From: JAWXCM01 sp034408745
GTDB lineage: Bacteria > Acidobacteriota > Terriglobia > Bryobacterales > Bryobacteraceae
DNA length: 29,897 bases
NCBI GenBank assembly: GCA_034408745.1
Contig: JAWXCM010000433.1
Span: 1-29,897, forward strand
Direction: 5' to 3'
The notes beneath the pieces were generated by a model. The model saw nothing but the letters and a program-made list of their open reading frames with translations, searched no databases and was not told the DNA's origin. This document shows, in pieces, positions 7,210 to 15,069 of the stretch. Position 1 is the stretch's first letter. Every line of letters starts with the position of its first letter. The translations under genes were made by a program, and so were the position numbers.

Positions 7210-7215
7210 AGTGTG
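7201..7215. promoter_or_regulatory. Palindrome over the vapB start codon (likely operator)
   Basis: CACACT (7201-7206) and AGTGTG (7210-7215) form a perfect six-base inverted repeat whose three-base spacer is the antitoxin ATG itself. RHH antitoxins usually bind short palindromes near their own promoter, so this is the obvious candidate operator. A binding protein here would also block translation initiation sequences on the DNA. Confidence 0.6.
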
Positions 7216-7238
7216 ACATAACCAGAGCCTATCCGTGG

Positions 7239-7270
7239 GTGAAGGCGGCGTCGCCTGGAGGCCTCTTCAC
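7239..7270. terminator. Inverted repeat after the TIGR03437 pseudogene
   Basis: GTGAAG (7239-7244) and CTTCAC (7265-7270) bracket a GC-rich core that can itself fold. It lies between the original stop of the pseudogene and vapB, where a terminator would be expected. There is no T-run, so the call is weak. Confidence 0.25.
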
Positions 7271-7724
7271 GTGGCTATCTTGCGGCCAGAACTGCCTTGG
7301 CAAGAGTGGAGCGTCATCGAATCAAGATAATCGTCCCTGTAAACGTGCCCTGAATTGTGCCAGCTGATGTGACAAGGACGAGAGTTCCACTCACCGTACT
7401 ACGGAGTGTGGCAGATGTGAACGTGATCGTGAGCGTCCCCGATTTAACAGAGCCAGACACCCCTTGGCCCCTGTTATCCAGGTAGCTACCGCTGACGTAT
7501 TCACTGTAGGTCGCAGTGTTCCCGGTAATTCTTGGCAGCCCGAGCCAAGAGACATCGAGGTTGACGCCATTGGAACATAATCGTTCATAACATGAGCCCA
7601 GTCGATCTGGCCGGTGTGGCTCCCAACGGACACCTGAATGGAAAACTTATTGACAACTGCTCCCGCAATGGTCGCTGAACCAGCGATATCAATAAGCTTG
7701 TCCGAGAGGTCGATACCCGCGGAA

Positions 7725-8293
7725 GGAGACTGCGGCGTTACCGTCAGGGTGGACTGCGCCGAGGTGCCGTTGTACGTGGCCTTGATCGTGGCGGATTGGT
7801 TCGAACTGACCGTTGTCGTTGAAACCGTGAAGGTGGCGGAAGTGGAAGCGGCAGGGACTGTCACGGTCGCCGGGACGGTTGCTGCGGGCGCGCTGGAGGA
7901 GAGCGATACGGTGGCACCACCCGCTGGCGCTGAACTGGAGAGCGAGACCGTGCCTTGCACGGAGCCACCGCCTGTGACCGACGTAGCGGAGAGGCTCAGA
8001 GTCCGGACCTGAGGCGCGACGGGCGCCAATACGGTGAGGTTGGCCTGCGCCGATGTGCCGTTGTAGATGGCCTTGATCGTGACGGACTGATTCGAGCTGA
8101 CCGTGGTTGTTGAAACCGTGAAGGTGGCGGAAGTCGAAGCTGCAGGGACTGTCACGGTCGCAGGGAGGGTCGCTGCGGGCGCGCTGGAGGAGAGGGCAAC
8201 AACAGCGCCCCCCAACGGAGCGGGGCTAGGAACAACCGTGCCTTGGACGGACCCGCCGCCAGTGATCGAGGTATTGGAGAGCGTTAGATTAGA
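7725..8293 (-). repeat. Two tandem Ig-like coding repeats (about 291 bp period)
   Basis: The segments around 8016-8293 and 7725-8002 encode near-identical domains sharing TVTVPAASTSATFTVSTTTV and the SSNQS...YNGTSAQ ending. DNA landmarks recur exactly 291 bp apart, for example GAAACCGTGAAGGTGGCGGA at 7821 and 8112 on the plus strand. High DNA identity indicates an internal duplication within the gene. Confidence 0.85.
8284..8293. repeat. Frame-breaking 5-bp tandem duplication
   Basis: TTAGA is duplicated (8284-8288 and 8289-8293; TCTAA TCTAA on the coding strand). Removing one copy joins the TIGR03437 frame to the Ig-like frame as QSLTLSNTSITGGG, with no other change needed. As it stands it creates an immediate TAA stop. 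Confidence 0.85.
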
Positions 8294-9158
8294 CTCTGAA
8301 CTTGAGCAGAAGAGCTGCTGCCTTGGACCGCTATGTACAATTCCTGCGTTCCAGTGACGCCGTCCACCGTGAATGTCACGGGCACAACATCACTGCCGGC
8401 GACGTTTGGCACGACCGCATTGAACTGATACAATCCCACGGCAGAGGGAGCCAGGCCGGCGTAGGAGATCGTCGCCTCCGTTTGTCCGAACTTCAGATGG
8501 ATTGGCGAGACGAGTGCATTGCTGAACTGGACGATCTGGCCTGCCAGGATGCCAGGCGTCACCTGACCAAAGCCAACACCGTAGAGCGTTATGACGTCGC
8601 CCGGCTGTGCGCGTCTGGAGTTCACGCCGGCAAGCGCGCCCGGCGGGAGAACGAAGGTCGTGCCGTCGGAAAACAGGGCTGTCACATTCTGCTTTCCGCC
8701 TATGGTGAACGACTGCGGAGCGAGCAGACCCGGCTGTAGCAGATTAACTGTTATCGTGGACGCCGGACTCGATCCTACCGGCTGCGGGCCGGGGAGACGG
8801 TGGATGGCACCAGCGCGTTGATCTGGCCAGGACTGATGTAGTCGATGAAAGCCGCCTGGCCACCGATTGTGACCCCGGTTCCATCCAGCGAGGTGGGCGC
8901 GGTCGAGCCGTTAAAATCAGCGCCGGTCCATGATCGCGAATTGGTAGCGAGATTCGATCCGTAAATTTCGATCCACGAGCCGGGCGCGATGGATGTGAAT
9001 TGCCCGAAGGCACTTGCACTGACGATCCCATCTGCTTTGATCGAGGGAGTCGCGGGCAACAGATTCGAGTTTACGCCCCAGACCCAGGTGTCGCCGCGGA
9101 TGCCGCCGTCATCGCCACCGAAAAGGACCACCTGCCCGCGAGCCGGGTCGTAGGCCAT

Positions 9159-9337
9159 CGTGGGGAGTAATCTCTCGATAGCGCGATTGAGCGCGTATCG
9201 TCGCGAAAGCACGCACACCAGGCTGAGAATCCGATTCAGACTGGCGCGACTTTGGACCGTGGACGAGTCCTGGACCTCGTATGGACCTTGTCGCTGGTGT
9301 TTTTGGGTGGAAAATCCGTGTAAGTCTATGACAAGTT
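9159..9337. other. Remnant region between tRNA-Arg and the pseudogene
   Basis: The frame of the Kelch fragment stays open through here and into the tRNA, but it has no Kelch or signal-peptide character. The break where the 5' part of the Kelch gene was lost should be at about 9160-9190. Confidence 0.4.
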
Positions 9338-9415
9338 TGGTACGCCCGGTAGGATTCGAACCTACGGCCTTTTGCTCCGGAGGCAAACGCTCTATCCGGG
9401 CTGAGCTACGGGCGC
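9338..9415 (-). tRNA. tRNA-Arg, anticodon CCG, CCA encoded
   Basis: On the minus strand from 9415 the cloverleaf is complete. The acceptor stem is GCGCCCG with CGGGCGT, closed by a G-T first pair. The D stem is GCTC/GAGC. The anticodon stem TTTGC/GCAAA holds the loop CTCCGGA, giving anticodon CCG. The T arm is GTAGG TTCGAAT CCTAC. The discriminator base is A and the 3' CCA is encoded at 9340-9338. It reads the Arg codon CGG, which is frequent in this GC-rich genome. Confidence 0.96.
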
Positions 9416-9507
9416 ACGTTCCTCCAGTTTATCGCACAGCGGAGCGGTGTGGAAGGGGTCGGTGAAGTTTCTTCGGCATGACTCGGTGAATGGGGCTATT
9501 GTGCGGC

Positions 9508-11052
9508 CTACAGTGTCTGAAGCGCTTCGAGGGCGGCGCCGGTTTCCTTCTCGACGTCGGCGTGGAGGCTGTTGCCGTGGGCGTCCATGGTGACGATGGC
9601 AATGAAGCCGTTCACTTTGAGGTGCCACATGGCTTCGGGGATTCCGAACTCGATGAGGTTGACTCCGAGCACTTTCTCCATGGTTCGGGCGTAGAACTGG
9701 GCGGCTCCGCCGATTCCGTTGAGGTAGACGGCTCCGTGTTCTTTCAGCGCGGCGAGCGTCTTCGGACCCATGCCGCCCTTGCCGATCACCGCTCGTACTC
9801 CGTAACGCTTGATTACGTCGGCCTGGTACGGCTCCTCGCGAATGCTGGTGGTGGGTCCGGCGGCTTTGACGGTCCAGGTGCCGTCGGGCTGCTTCAGCAT
9901 GACGGGGCCGCAGTGATAGAGGGCTGCTCCGTTGAGGTCGACCGGTGGCGGGTTCTTCATGAGGTAGGCGTGGACGGCGTCGCGTCCGGTGTACATTTCG
10001 CCGGTGATGATGACGACGTCGCCGACCTTCAGCGCGCGCATCTGCTCTTCGGTGAGGGGTGGGTTGAGGACGATTTCGCGGCCGGTGAGCGGGAAGCCTT
10101 CGAGCTTTGCAAGGCGCTCGACCGGACGTTCGGGGTCGCGGTAGAGCCAGCTGGTGATGGCGCCGGAAGAGGCGTCGAGGCGCACGCCCAGTCGGCGGAA
10201 TGCCCAGCATTCATAGGCGACGGAGACGAAGAAGCTGGCGGGGAGTCGATTGGCCGCGGTGATTTTGCAGCCGATGAGCGATTTGGCGCCGCCGAAGCCC
10301 ATGGGACCGACGCCGAGCGTGTTGGCCTCCGTCATGATGCGCTCTTCCAGTTCCCTCAGCACGGGGTCGGGGTTGGTGTCGTCGAGGGTGCGGAAAAGCT
10401 GTTCCTTGGCGAGGAAGTAGCCGTGGCCGCGGTCGCTGCCGATGCACACGCCGAGGGCTCCGGGCGCGCAGCCCTGGCCCTGTGCCTGCCACACGGCGTG
10501 CAGAAGGCATTTGCGCACGCCTTCGAGGGTGCGGTCGCAGCGACCCATGTGCTCGAGCGTGGCGGGCAGGGAATACTGGATGTTCTTGTTTTCGCAGCCG
10601 CCGCCTTTGAGGACGAGCTTGACTTCGATTTCGTCCTGCTCCCACTGCTCAAAGTGAAAGACCGGGGTCTCGGGGCCGAGGTTGTCGCCGCTGTTGTCGC
10701 CTGTGATGGAATCGACGGAATTGGGGCGGAGCTTGCCGCGGCGGGTGGCTTCGGCGACGGCGCGTCTGGCCGCCTTTTTGATCTCGATCTGGTTGACGCC
10801 GACGGGGGTGTGGATGATGAAGGTCGGCATGCCGGTGTCCTGGCAGATGGGCCCTTCGTCGGACTGCGCCATATCGACGTTGGTGGCGATAATGTTCAGC
10901 GCCTGCGATGCCTGGGTACCGGGCTGTTCGCCGTTGAGCGCCAGATTCATTGCTGCGCGCACGTCGGGGGGCAGGTTGGTGGAGGTCTGGGTGATGAGCT
11001 CGATGAGGCTGTTTTCGAGGAATTGCATTGTGGCTTCGGGTTGAAATTCCAT
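9508..11052 (-). CDS. fum: Fumarate hydratase, class I (iron-sulfur)
   Basis: This 514-residue enzyme interconverts fumarate and malate in the TCA cycle using an oxygen-sensitive [4Fe-4S] cluster. The N-terminal domain (residues about 1-290) carries the three expected cysteine motifs: GPICQDTGMPTF (Cys70), LKGGGCENKNIQ and SLIGCKI. The C-terminal beta domain contains VIITGEMYTGRDAVH and GAVYLNGIGGAAQFYA, so it is the fused single-chain FumA/FumB-like form rather than split alpha and beta subunits. The length fits. ATG at 11052 is used; a second ATG at 11028 is nearer to where relatives begin, and neither has a clear ribosome site. It follows the HlyD-type adaptor gene by nine bases, an odd functional pairing. 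Isoenzyme naming is not attempted. Confidence 0.93.
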   Translation of the reverse strand: MEFQPEATMQFLENSLIELITQTSTNLPPDVRAAMNLALNGEQPGTQASQALNIIATNVDMAQSDEGPICQDTGMPTFIIHTPVGVNQIEIKKAARRAVAEATRRGKLRPNSVDSITGDNSGDNLGPETPVFHFEQWEQDEIEVKLVLKGGGCENKNIQYSLPATLEHMGRCDRTLEGVRKCLLHAVWQAQGQGCAPGALGVCIGSDRGHGYFLAKEQLFRTLDDTNPDPVLRELEERIMTEANTLGVGPMGFGGAKSLIGCKITAANRLPASFFVSVAYECWAFRRLGVRLDASSGAITSWLYRDPERPVERLAKLEGFPLTGREIVLNPPLTEEQMRALKVGDVVIITGEMYTGRDAVHAYLMKNPPPVDLNGAALYHCGPVMLKQPDGTWTVKAAGPTTSIREEPYQADVIKRYGVRAVIGKGGMGPKTLAALKEHGAVYLNGIGGAAQFYARTMEKVLGVNLIEFGIPEAMWHLKVNGFIAIVTMDAHGNSLHADVEKETGAALEALQTL

Positions 11053-11061
11053 GGTAGCGGG

Positions 11062-12063
11062 TTACGGGATTCGGAGTCGGACCTGGGCGGAGTGGCCGGG
11101 TTTGACGATGGGCGTGGGGGTGGAGAAGTCGATGACGACCCTGCCTTTTTCCACGCTGCTGACGACGCCTGGAATGGCCTCATTCGGGATGTCGGCGATG
11201 ATGATGAGGGCGGGCATGTCGGGTTTGATTTTGGCGAGGACGGCTGGGTTCGGCTCGACCGTGACGGTGAGGCTGGTGATGTCGGCGCCGATGCGAAAGA
11301 GGTCGTCCATGGCGGGGTTGACGTCGTCGCCGGGGGCTCCGCGGCGTGAGACTACGATCCCGTTGACTGGGGAGAAGATCTGGCCGGATTCGACGCGGGC
11401 TTTGGCGGATTCGAGATCTTCGGTTCGGGCTTCGAGGTTCCTGCGGGAGTTGTCGAGGGTCTGCTGCAGGCTGGCGAGCCGGCTTTCGGAGCCTCTGGCC
11501 ACGCCCTCCAGCGAGGTCAGGTCGGACTGCAGGTTTTTGAATTCGGTCTCGGCGCGCTCGGCCTTCTGGCGGGGGGTGGCGCCTTCGGCGAGCAGCATCT
11601 TCTCGCGATTCCAGTTGCGTGAGGCGCGTTCGAACTCACCTTTGACGCGCACGTAGTCGGCGGAGGCCCGGGACGCTTCGAGGCGCGCGGACGCGACGGC
11701 GGCTTCGAGTTCATTGAAGCGTTCCTGAGTACGTTCGACCAGCTCCGTGGCGCCCTGCTGAGCGGCGGAGAGCATCTCATTGCCGATTTCGGCGAGGAGC
11801 TGGCCTTCGTAGACTTCGTCGCCGACCTCGGCGCGAAAGGCGATCACTTTGCCCTCCATGGGCGAAGCGACGTTGACGATCTCGCGGGCGTCGATGGTGC
11901 CGGTGAGGCTGATTTCGCCGCTCACGTCCTGAACGGGTGCCGGAGCTGGTGCTTCGGCTATTTTTGCCTGCCCGGCGCGGGTCCGGTACCACCAGGCTCC
12001 GCCGCCCACTGCAGCGGCGAGGATCAGGGCGATGGCCGCCGCCAGGGGCCATTTCATTCTCAT
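11062..12063 (-). CDS. HlyD/RND-type periplasmic adaptor (membrane fusion) protein
   Basis: The protein (333 residues from the ATG at 12063) has a short N-terminus and one hydrophobic helix (WPLAAAIALILAAAVGGGAWW), then a lipoyl-like half (VNVASPMEGKVIAFRAEVGD, YEGQLLAEIG). A long alpha-helical hairpin rich in Glu, Arg and Ala follows at about residues 95-215, then the second lipoyl half (IFSPVNGIVVSRRGAPGDDV) and a beta-barrel domain. This is the standard layout of membrane fusion proteins that link an inner-membrane pump to a TolC channel. No RND or ABC pump gene is adjacent, so it is an orphan adaptor. A TolC-family gene lies about 4 kb away on the other strand. Starts at 12072 and 12057 are also possible; 12063 is chosen because a TACTAT box lies exactly seven bases upstream. 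Confidence 0.88.
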   Translation of the reverse strand: MRMKWPLAAAIALILAAAVGGGAWWYRTRAGQAKIAEAPAPAPVQDVSGEISLTGTIDAREIVNVASPMEGKVIAFRAEVGDEVYEGQLLAEIGNEMLSAAQQGATELVERTQERFNELEAAVASARLEASRASADYVRVKGEFERASRNWNREKMLLAEGATPRQKAERAETEFKNLQSDLTSLEGVARGSESRLASLQQTLDNSRRNLEARTEDLESAKARVESGQIFSPVNGIVVSRRGAPGDDVNPAMDDLFRIGADITSLTVTVEPNPAVLAKIKPDMPALIIIADIPNEAIPGVVSSVEKGRVVIDFSTPTPIVKPGHSAQVRLRIP

Positions 12064-12066
12064 GGT

Positions 12067-12076
12067 TACCATAGTA
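12067..12076. promoter_or_regulatory. Overlapping divergent -10 boxes between adaptor and HAD genes
   Basis: Only 16 bases separate the ATG at 12063 (minus) from the GTG at 12080 (plus). TACCAT (12067-12072, plus) and TACTAT (12076-12071, minus) each end seven bases before their start codon and overlap one another. Neither gene has a ribosome site. Both transcripts are predicted to be leaderless and their promoters to be mutually exclusive. Confidence 0.4.
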
Positions 12077-12079
12077 TTC

Positions 12080-12739
12080 GTGGCGCAGCCAGTTGCTTAC
12101 CTTTTCGACATGGACGGAGTGATTATCGACTCCACGGGGGTCCACACCGATGCGTGGATTGCGTATTTACGGGGTCACGGGATGGAACTGCCGGATGTGG
12201 GAGTACGAATGCTCGGCAAGCATAACGATGCTATTGTGCGGGAGTTTTTCGGGCACACTCCGCTGACGGACGATGCGGTGTTCGCGCATGGCGCGGCGAA
12301 AGAGAAGGTGTACCGGGAGCAGATGGATTCGCTGTTCGATGAGAAGCTGGTTCCGGGAATTCGGGAGTTTCTGGAAAAACTAACCGGAATTCCGGCGGGT
12401 ATTGGAAGTAATGCGGAAACGGCGAACGTCGATTTTGTGCTGGAGCGCGCGGGATTGCGGAAATACTTCCAGGCTGTGGCCAGCGGCCACGACGTGGCGA
12501 GGCCGAAGCCGGCTCCGGATATTTATTTGAAGGTTGCCGACATGTTAAATGCTTTGCCTTCTTCGTGTATTGTATTTGAAGATTCCCTCACCGGGGTGGA
12601 GGCGGCGCGTGCGGCGGGTATGCGGGTTGTCGGGGTGTGTACCACGCTGGATGAGTTTCCGGACGTCGACCTTGCCATCCGGGATTTTCAGGATCCGCGG
12701 CTGGATGAATGGCTGACATCAATTCACGAACTCGCATAA
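12080..12739 (+). CDS. HAD-superfamily phosphatase/phosphoglucomutase-like
   Basis: The 219-residue product has the HAD subfamily I pattern. Motif I is FDMDGVIIDS with nucleophile Asp10 and acid/base Asp12, followed by a helical cap with a GKHND-type segment. Motif II lies in GIGSNAET, motif III in RPKPAPDIYL, and motif IV in VFEDSLTGVEAARAAGM. The closest families are beta-phosphoglucomutase and small sugar-phosphate phosphatases; the substrate cannot be chosen from sequence. The frame extends upstream to 12032, with an ATG at 12062, but GTG at 12080 gives the usual short lead before motif I and fits the -10 spacing. The gene's end overlaps the next gene by 31 bases, so the two are probably coupled. 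Confidence 0.88.
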   Translation: MAQPVAYLFDMDGVIIDSTGVHTDAWIAYLRGHGMELPDVGVRMLGKHNDAIVREFFGHTPLTDDAVFAHGAAKEKVYREQMDSLFDEKLVPGIREFLEKLTGIPAGIGSNAETANVDFVLERAGLRKYFQAVASGHDVARPKPAPDIYLKVADMLNALPSSCIVFEDSLTGVEAARAAGMRVVGVCTTLDEFPDVDLAIRDFQDPRLDEWLTSIHELA

Positions 12740-15069
12740 CCGGCGTGCTGGCGCTGCTGTTGTTCCTGCTGTCAGGAACGGCGGCTTCTCAGACGGAATT
12801 ATCGCTGGCGGAAGCGTCGCGGCGCGACGGACCGAACCTGGCGGCTGCGCACCAGAACGAGACGATTCGGGTGCGGGGTGTGGTGGTTGCCGCGGCGGTG
12901 CTCCTGCCGGACTATTTGCAGCTTGCCATACAGGACCAGAGCGGCGCGGGGTTGACCATTCAGGGACCACCGGCGATGGTGGGCTCGATGGTTGCGGGGC
13001 AACGGGTAGAGGTAACAGGCCGGCTGGAGGAGCGCGCGGGACTTCCCGTGATTCGCCCCACTGAGGTTCGGGTGACCGGGGTTGAGGAGGCCCCTCAGCC
13101 GCAATCCATGAGCATCGCGAGCCTGAACCATGTGGTCAACACAGGCAGGCTGGTGACGGCTGAGGGGCTGATCCGCTGGGTGGGTCAGAACGCTGGCGGC
13201 GAGATTCTGGCGGTAGGTGAGGGCGACCGGAACGTGATGGTGTTCCTGCCGTGGGCGGGGCGGAGGCGCGTTACCGTTTTTGACGGATACCGCGAAGGGG
13301 ACCGGGTTCGGGTAACCGGTGTCAGTTCGCAATACTGCCCCATACCTCCGTTTGACCGCTCATTTCAGATATTAATTCCGACGGTTTCCGCTGTATCTCT
13401 GATTTCCCGGGGGTGGCTGGTATCTCCCGCGATGTTTTCGTCAGCGATGGCGGCACTTGCTGGCGTGATTTTCCTGTGGTGGTGGCGGGAGCGAAAACTG
13501 CGTATGCAGCGCACCGTTTTGCGGGAAATCATGAGTCTTTCCGAGGACTTAATTGCCGCGTCCTCGATGTCCGATATTGCCCGGCGGATTGAGGCAATGC
13601 CCGCCGGCACATTTGGCGCGCCGGAACTTGAGATTTATCTGCATGGCGAAGGGTCGCCGACACTGGACCGGGTGATTACGGAACGCACACGTGCGCCGCT
13701 GTCGATTCCGCTGGATACGCCGATCGGGTCTCTGCACGCGCTGACGGCGGTTTGTTACCGCAACCGGGCGATGCTGGCGGTTGCGGATTTGAAGCGAAGT
13801 CCACTGATTCAGCATGACGGGACGTCGCTGCCGCAAAGCGCGGTGATCGCGCCGATGCTGGCGCAGGGCGAACTGACCGGCGTCCTGGTGCTGTTGTACC
13901 GGCGGAAGGCGGACCTGAATGCCGACTTCCAGGTGGCGGTGCAGCATCTGGCGAATCAGGTGGCGGCTTCGCTGCGGCTGCAGGATCAGCAGTTGATGAA
14001 GGAGCAGTTGCTGCGGAGCGAGAAGATGGCCGCGGCCGGGCAGTTGATTTCGGGTGTTGCGGCGGATTTGCGGACACCGCTTGCGAACGTGGAGCGGGTG
14101 TCGGCGCGGCTGCTGGAGGGCGCCAGCCCGATTCAGAAGGCCGGGCTGCACGATATTGCTTCGGAGGCGCAGCGCGGGCTCGATCTGGTGGACCATCTGC
14201 TGTCGTTCTCCAACATGGAAAAGCGTGAGCCGAAGCCTCTGGATGTGCACGGGATGCTGGCGCGGATGCTGGAGATGCGGCGTGAGGACATGGAGCGCCG
14301 GGAGATCATCGTAGACAGCCACATCCCGGTGGCTCCGGTTGAAGTATGGGCGGATCAGGCGCAACTGGAGCAGGCACTGCTGACCACGCTGGTGCATGCC
14401 GAAGAGGCGGCGACGGCGTCGGCGGACCGTACGGTACGGGTGGCGTCGCGGATTACGGGGTCGAAGGTGCAGATCACGTTCACCTCGGCGGTGTCGATGG
14501 ACGAGCCTGGGTTGAGCGCGCCGGATTTGGCGGATTACTTCGGTTTCCCGGTTGCGCAGGCGATTTTGCAGAGCCATGGCGGGGATCTGCGGACAGTGCA
14601 GATTGACCGGACGCACTCGCGGCTGGAACTGGAGTTGCCGGTTTTGGCGCCGTCGGCCGCGGCAGGGGCACCGGCGAGGCGGTCGGACCGGCCGGCTCGC
14701 GTTATGACGGCGCTTGTGGTGGAGCCCGATGTGCTGGCGCAGCGGAAGCTGGTGACGATGCTGTCGAGTCGGGGGCACAGGGCGATTCCGGTGAGCAATG
14801 CGGAAGAGGCGGCGGAGGTAGTGCAGCGGATCCAGTTCGACCTGATGTTCTGTTCGACGCGGCTGCCGGGGCTGAACTGGGTGGAGTTGTATCAGCGTGT
14901 GCGGCGGAGGATCGGCGTGTTTGCGCTGCTGACGGAGGGCTTTGATCCGGAGGCGTCACAGACGTTCGGGACGGGTGAGGGTCATGTGCTGGCCAAGCCG
15001 GTGGAGGATCGCGAGCTGGATCACGTGCTGGGTGTAGCGGAGGTGCGATGGGCGGTCGCGCGGCAGTAG
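12709..15069 (+). CDS. Membrane pseudo-histidine kinase fused to a pseudo-receiver
   Basis: The 786-residue protein starts with a signal segment (GVLALLLFLLSGTAAS), then two OB-fold-like extracytoplasmic units (about 30-230), a transmembrane helix at about 235-257 (ending LWWWRERK), a GAF-like domain (about 270-430), a kinase-like core (435-650) and a receiver-like domain (666-780). The H-box reads LISGVAADLRTPLANV: the phospho-accepting His is Ala452. The ATPase part lacks recognisable N and G1 boxes, and G2 is reduced to FGFPVAQAILQSHGGDL. In the receiver, the phospho-accepting Asp is Ser716 (FDLMFCSTRLPG), although Lys of LAKPV remains. The domain folds look kept but the chemistry lost, suggesting a sensory scaffold or partner-binding role. 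It overlaps both the HAD gene upstream and the propeller gene downstream (22 bases). Confidence 0.85.
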   Translation: MADINSRTRITGVLALLLFLLSGTAASQTELSLAEASRRDGPNLAAAHQNETIRVRGVVVAAAVLLPDYLQLAIQDQSGAGLTIQGPPAMVGSMVAGQRVEVTGRLEERAGLPVIRPTEVRVTGVEEAPQPQSMSIASLNHVVNTGRLVTAEGLIRWVGQNAGGEILAVGEGDRNVMVFLPWAGRRRVTVFDGYREGDRVRVTGVSSQYCPIPPFDRSFQILIPTVSAVSLISRGWLVSPAMFSSAMAALAGVIFLWWWRERKLRMQRTVLREIMSLSEDLIAASSMSDIARRIEAMPAGTFGAPELEIYLHGEGSPTLDRVITERTRAPLSIPLDTPIGSLHALTAVCYRNRAMLAVADLKRSPLIQHDGTSLPQSAVIAPMLAQGELTGVLVLLYRRKADLNADFQVAVQHLANQVAASLRLQDQQLMKEQLLRSEKMAAAGQLISGVAADLRTPLANVERVSARLLEGASPIQKAGLHDIASEAQRGLDLVDHLLSFSNMEKREPKPLDVHGMLARMLEMRREDMERREIIVDSHIPVAPVEVWADQAQLEQALLTTLVHAEEAATASADRTVRVASRITGSKVQITFTSAVSMDEPGLSAPDLADYFGFPVAQAILQSHGGDLRTVQIDRTHSRLELELPVLAPSAAAGAPARRSDRPARVMTALVVEPDVLAQRKLVTMLSSRGHRAIPVSNAEEAAEVVQRIQFDLMFCSTRLPGLNWVELYQRVRRRIGVFALLTEGFDPEASQTFGTGEGHVLAKPVEDRELDHVLGVAEVRWAVARQ

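Larger units (their letters stand above)
7314..9158 (-). pseudogene. Kelch/TIGR03437/Ig-like secreted protein, truncated and frameshifted
   Basis: Joining three frames gives one continuous protein. 9158-8790 encodes one Kelch-type unit (MAYDPARGQVVLFGG, then DTWVW) and the first part of a TIGR03437 domain (SWIEIYGSNLA). The frame then shifts near 8790 and continues through LLQPGLLAPQ and the TIGR03437 core (VITLYGVGFGQVTPGI, PSAVGLYQFNAVVP) to 8294. A 5-bp duplication at 8284-8293 shifts it again into two 97-residue Ig-like repeats. A third shift near 7570 leads to a Ser/Thr/Gly-rich end stopping at 7314. TIGR03437 is the uncharacterised C-terminal domain first noted in Solibacter, so this supports the taxonomy. 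Upstream Kelch repeats and signal peptide are missing. The intact relative was probably an exported adhesin-like protein. Confidence 0.85.

Noticed and set aside
7725..8293. Possible CRISPR-like repeat array
   Set aside because: The repeats are two long units of 291 bp that encode homologous Ig-like domains in frame, with no short repeats or spacers.
9159..9386. N-terminal extension of the Kelch fragment up to 9386
   Set aside because: The extension would translate the tRNA-Arg gene and the sequence beside it, which is not coding.
9490..11349. A 619-codon plus-strand open frame
   Set aside because: It lies antisense to the class I fumarase, whose cysteine motifs and full length are unmistakable. 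The antisense product is Gly/Asp/Val-rich low-complexity sequence typical of shadow frames in GC-rich DNA.
13549..14778. A 409-codon minus-strand open frame
   Set aside because: Antisense to the pseudo-kinase gene and made largely of Arg, His, Gln and Pro, as expected of a shadow frame.
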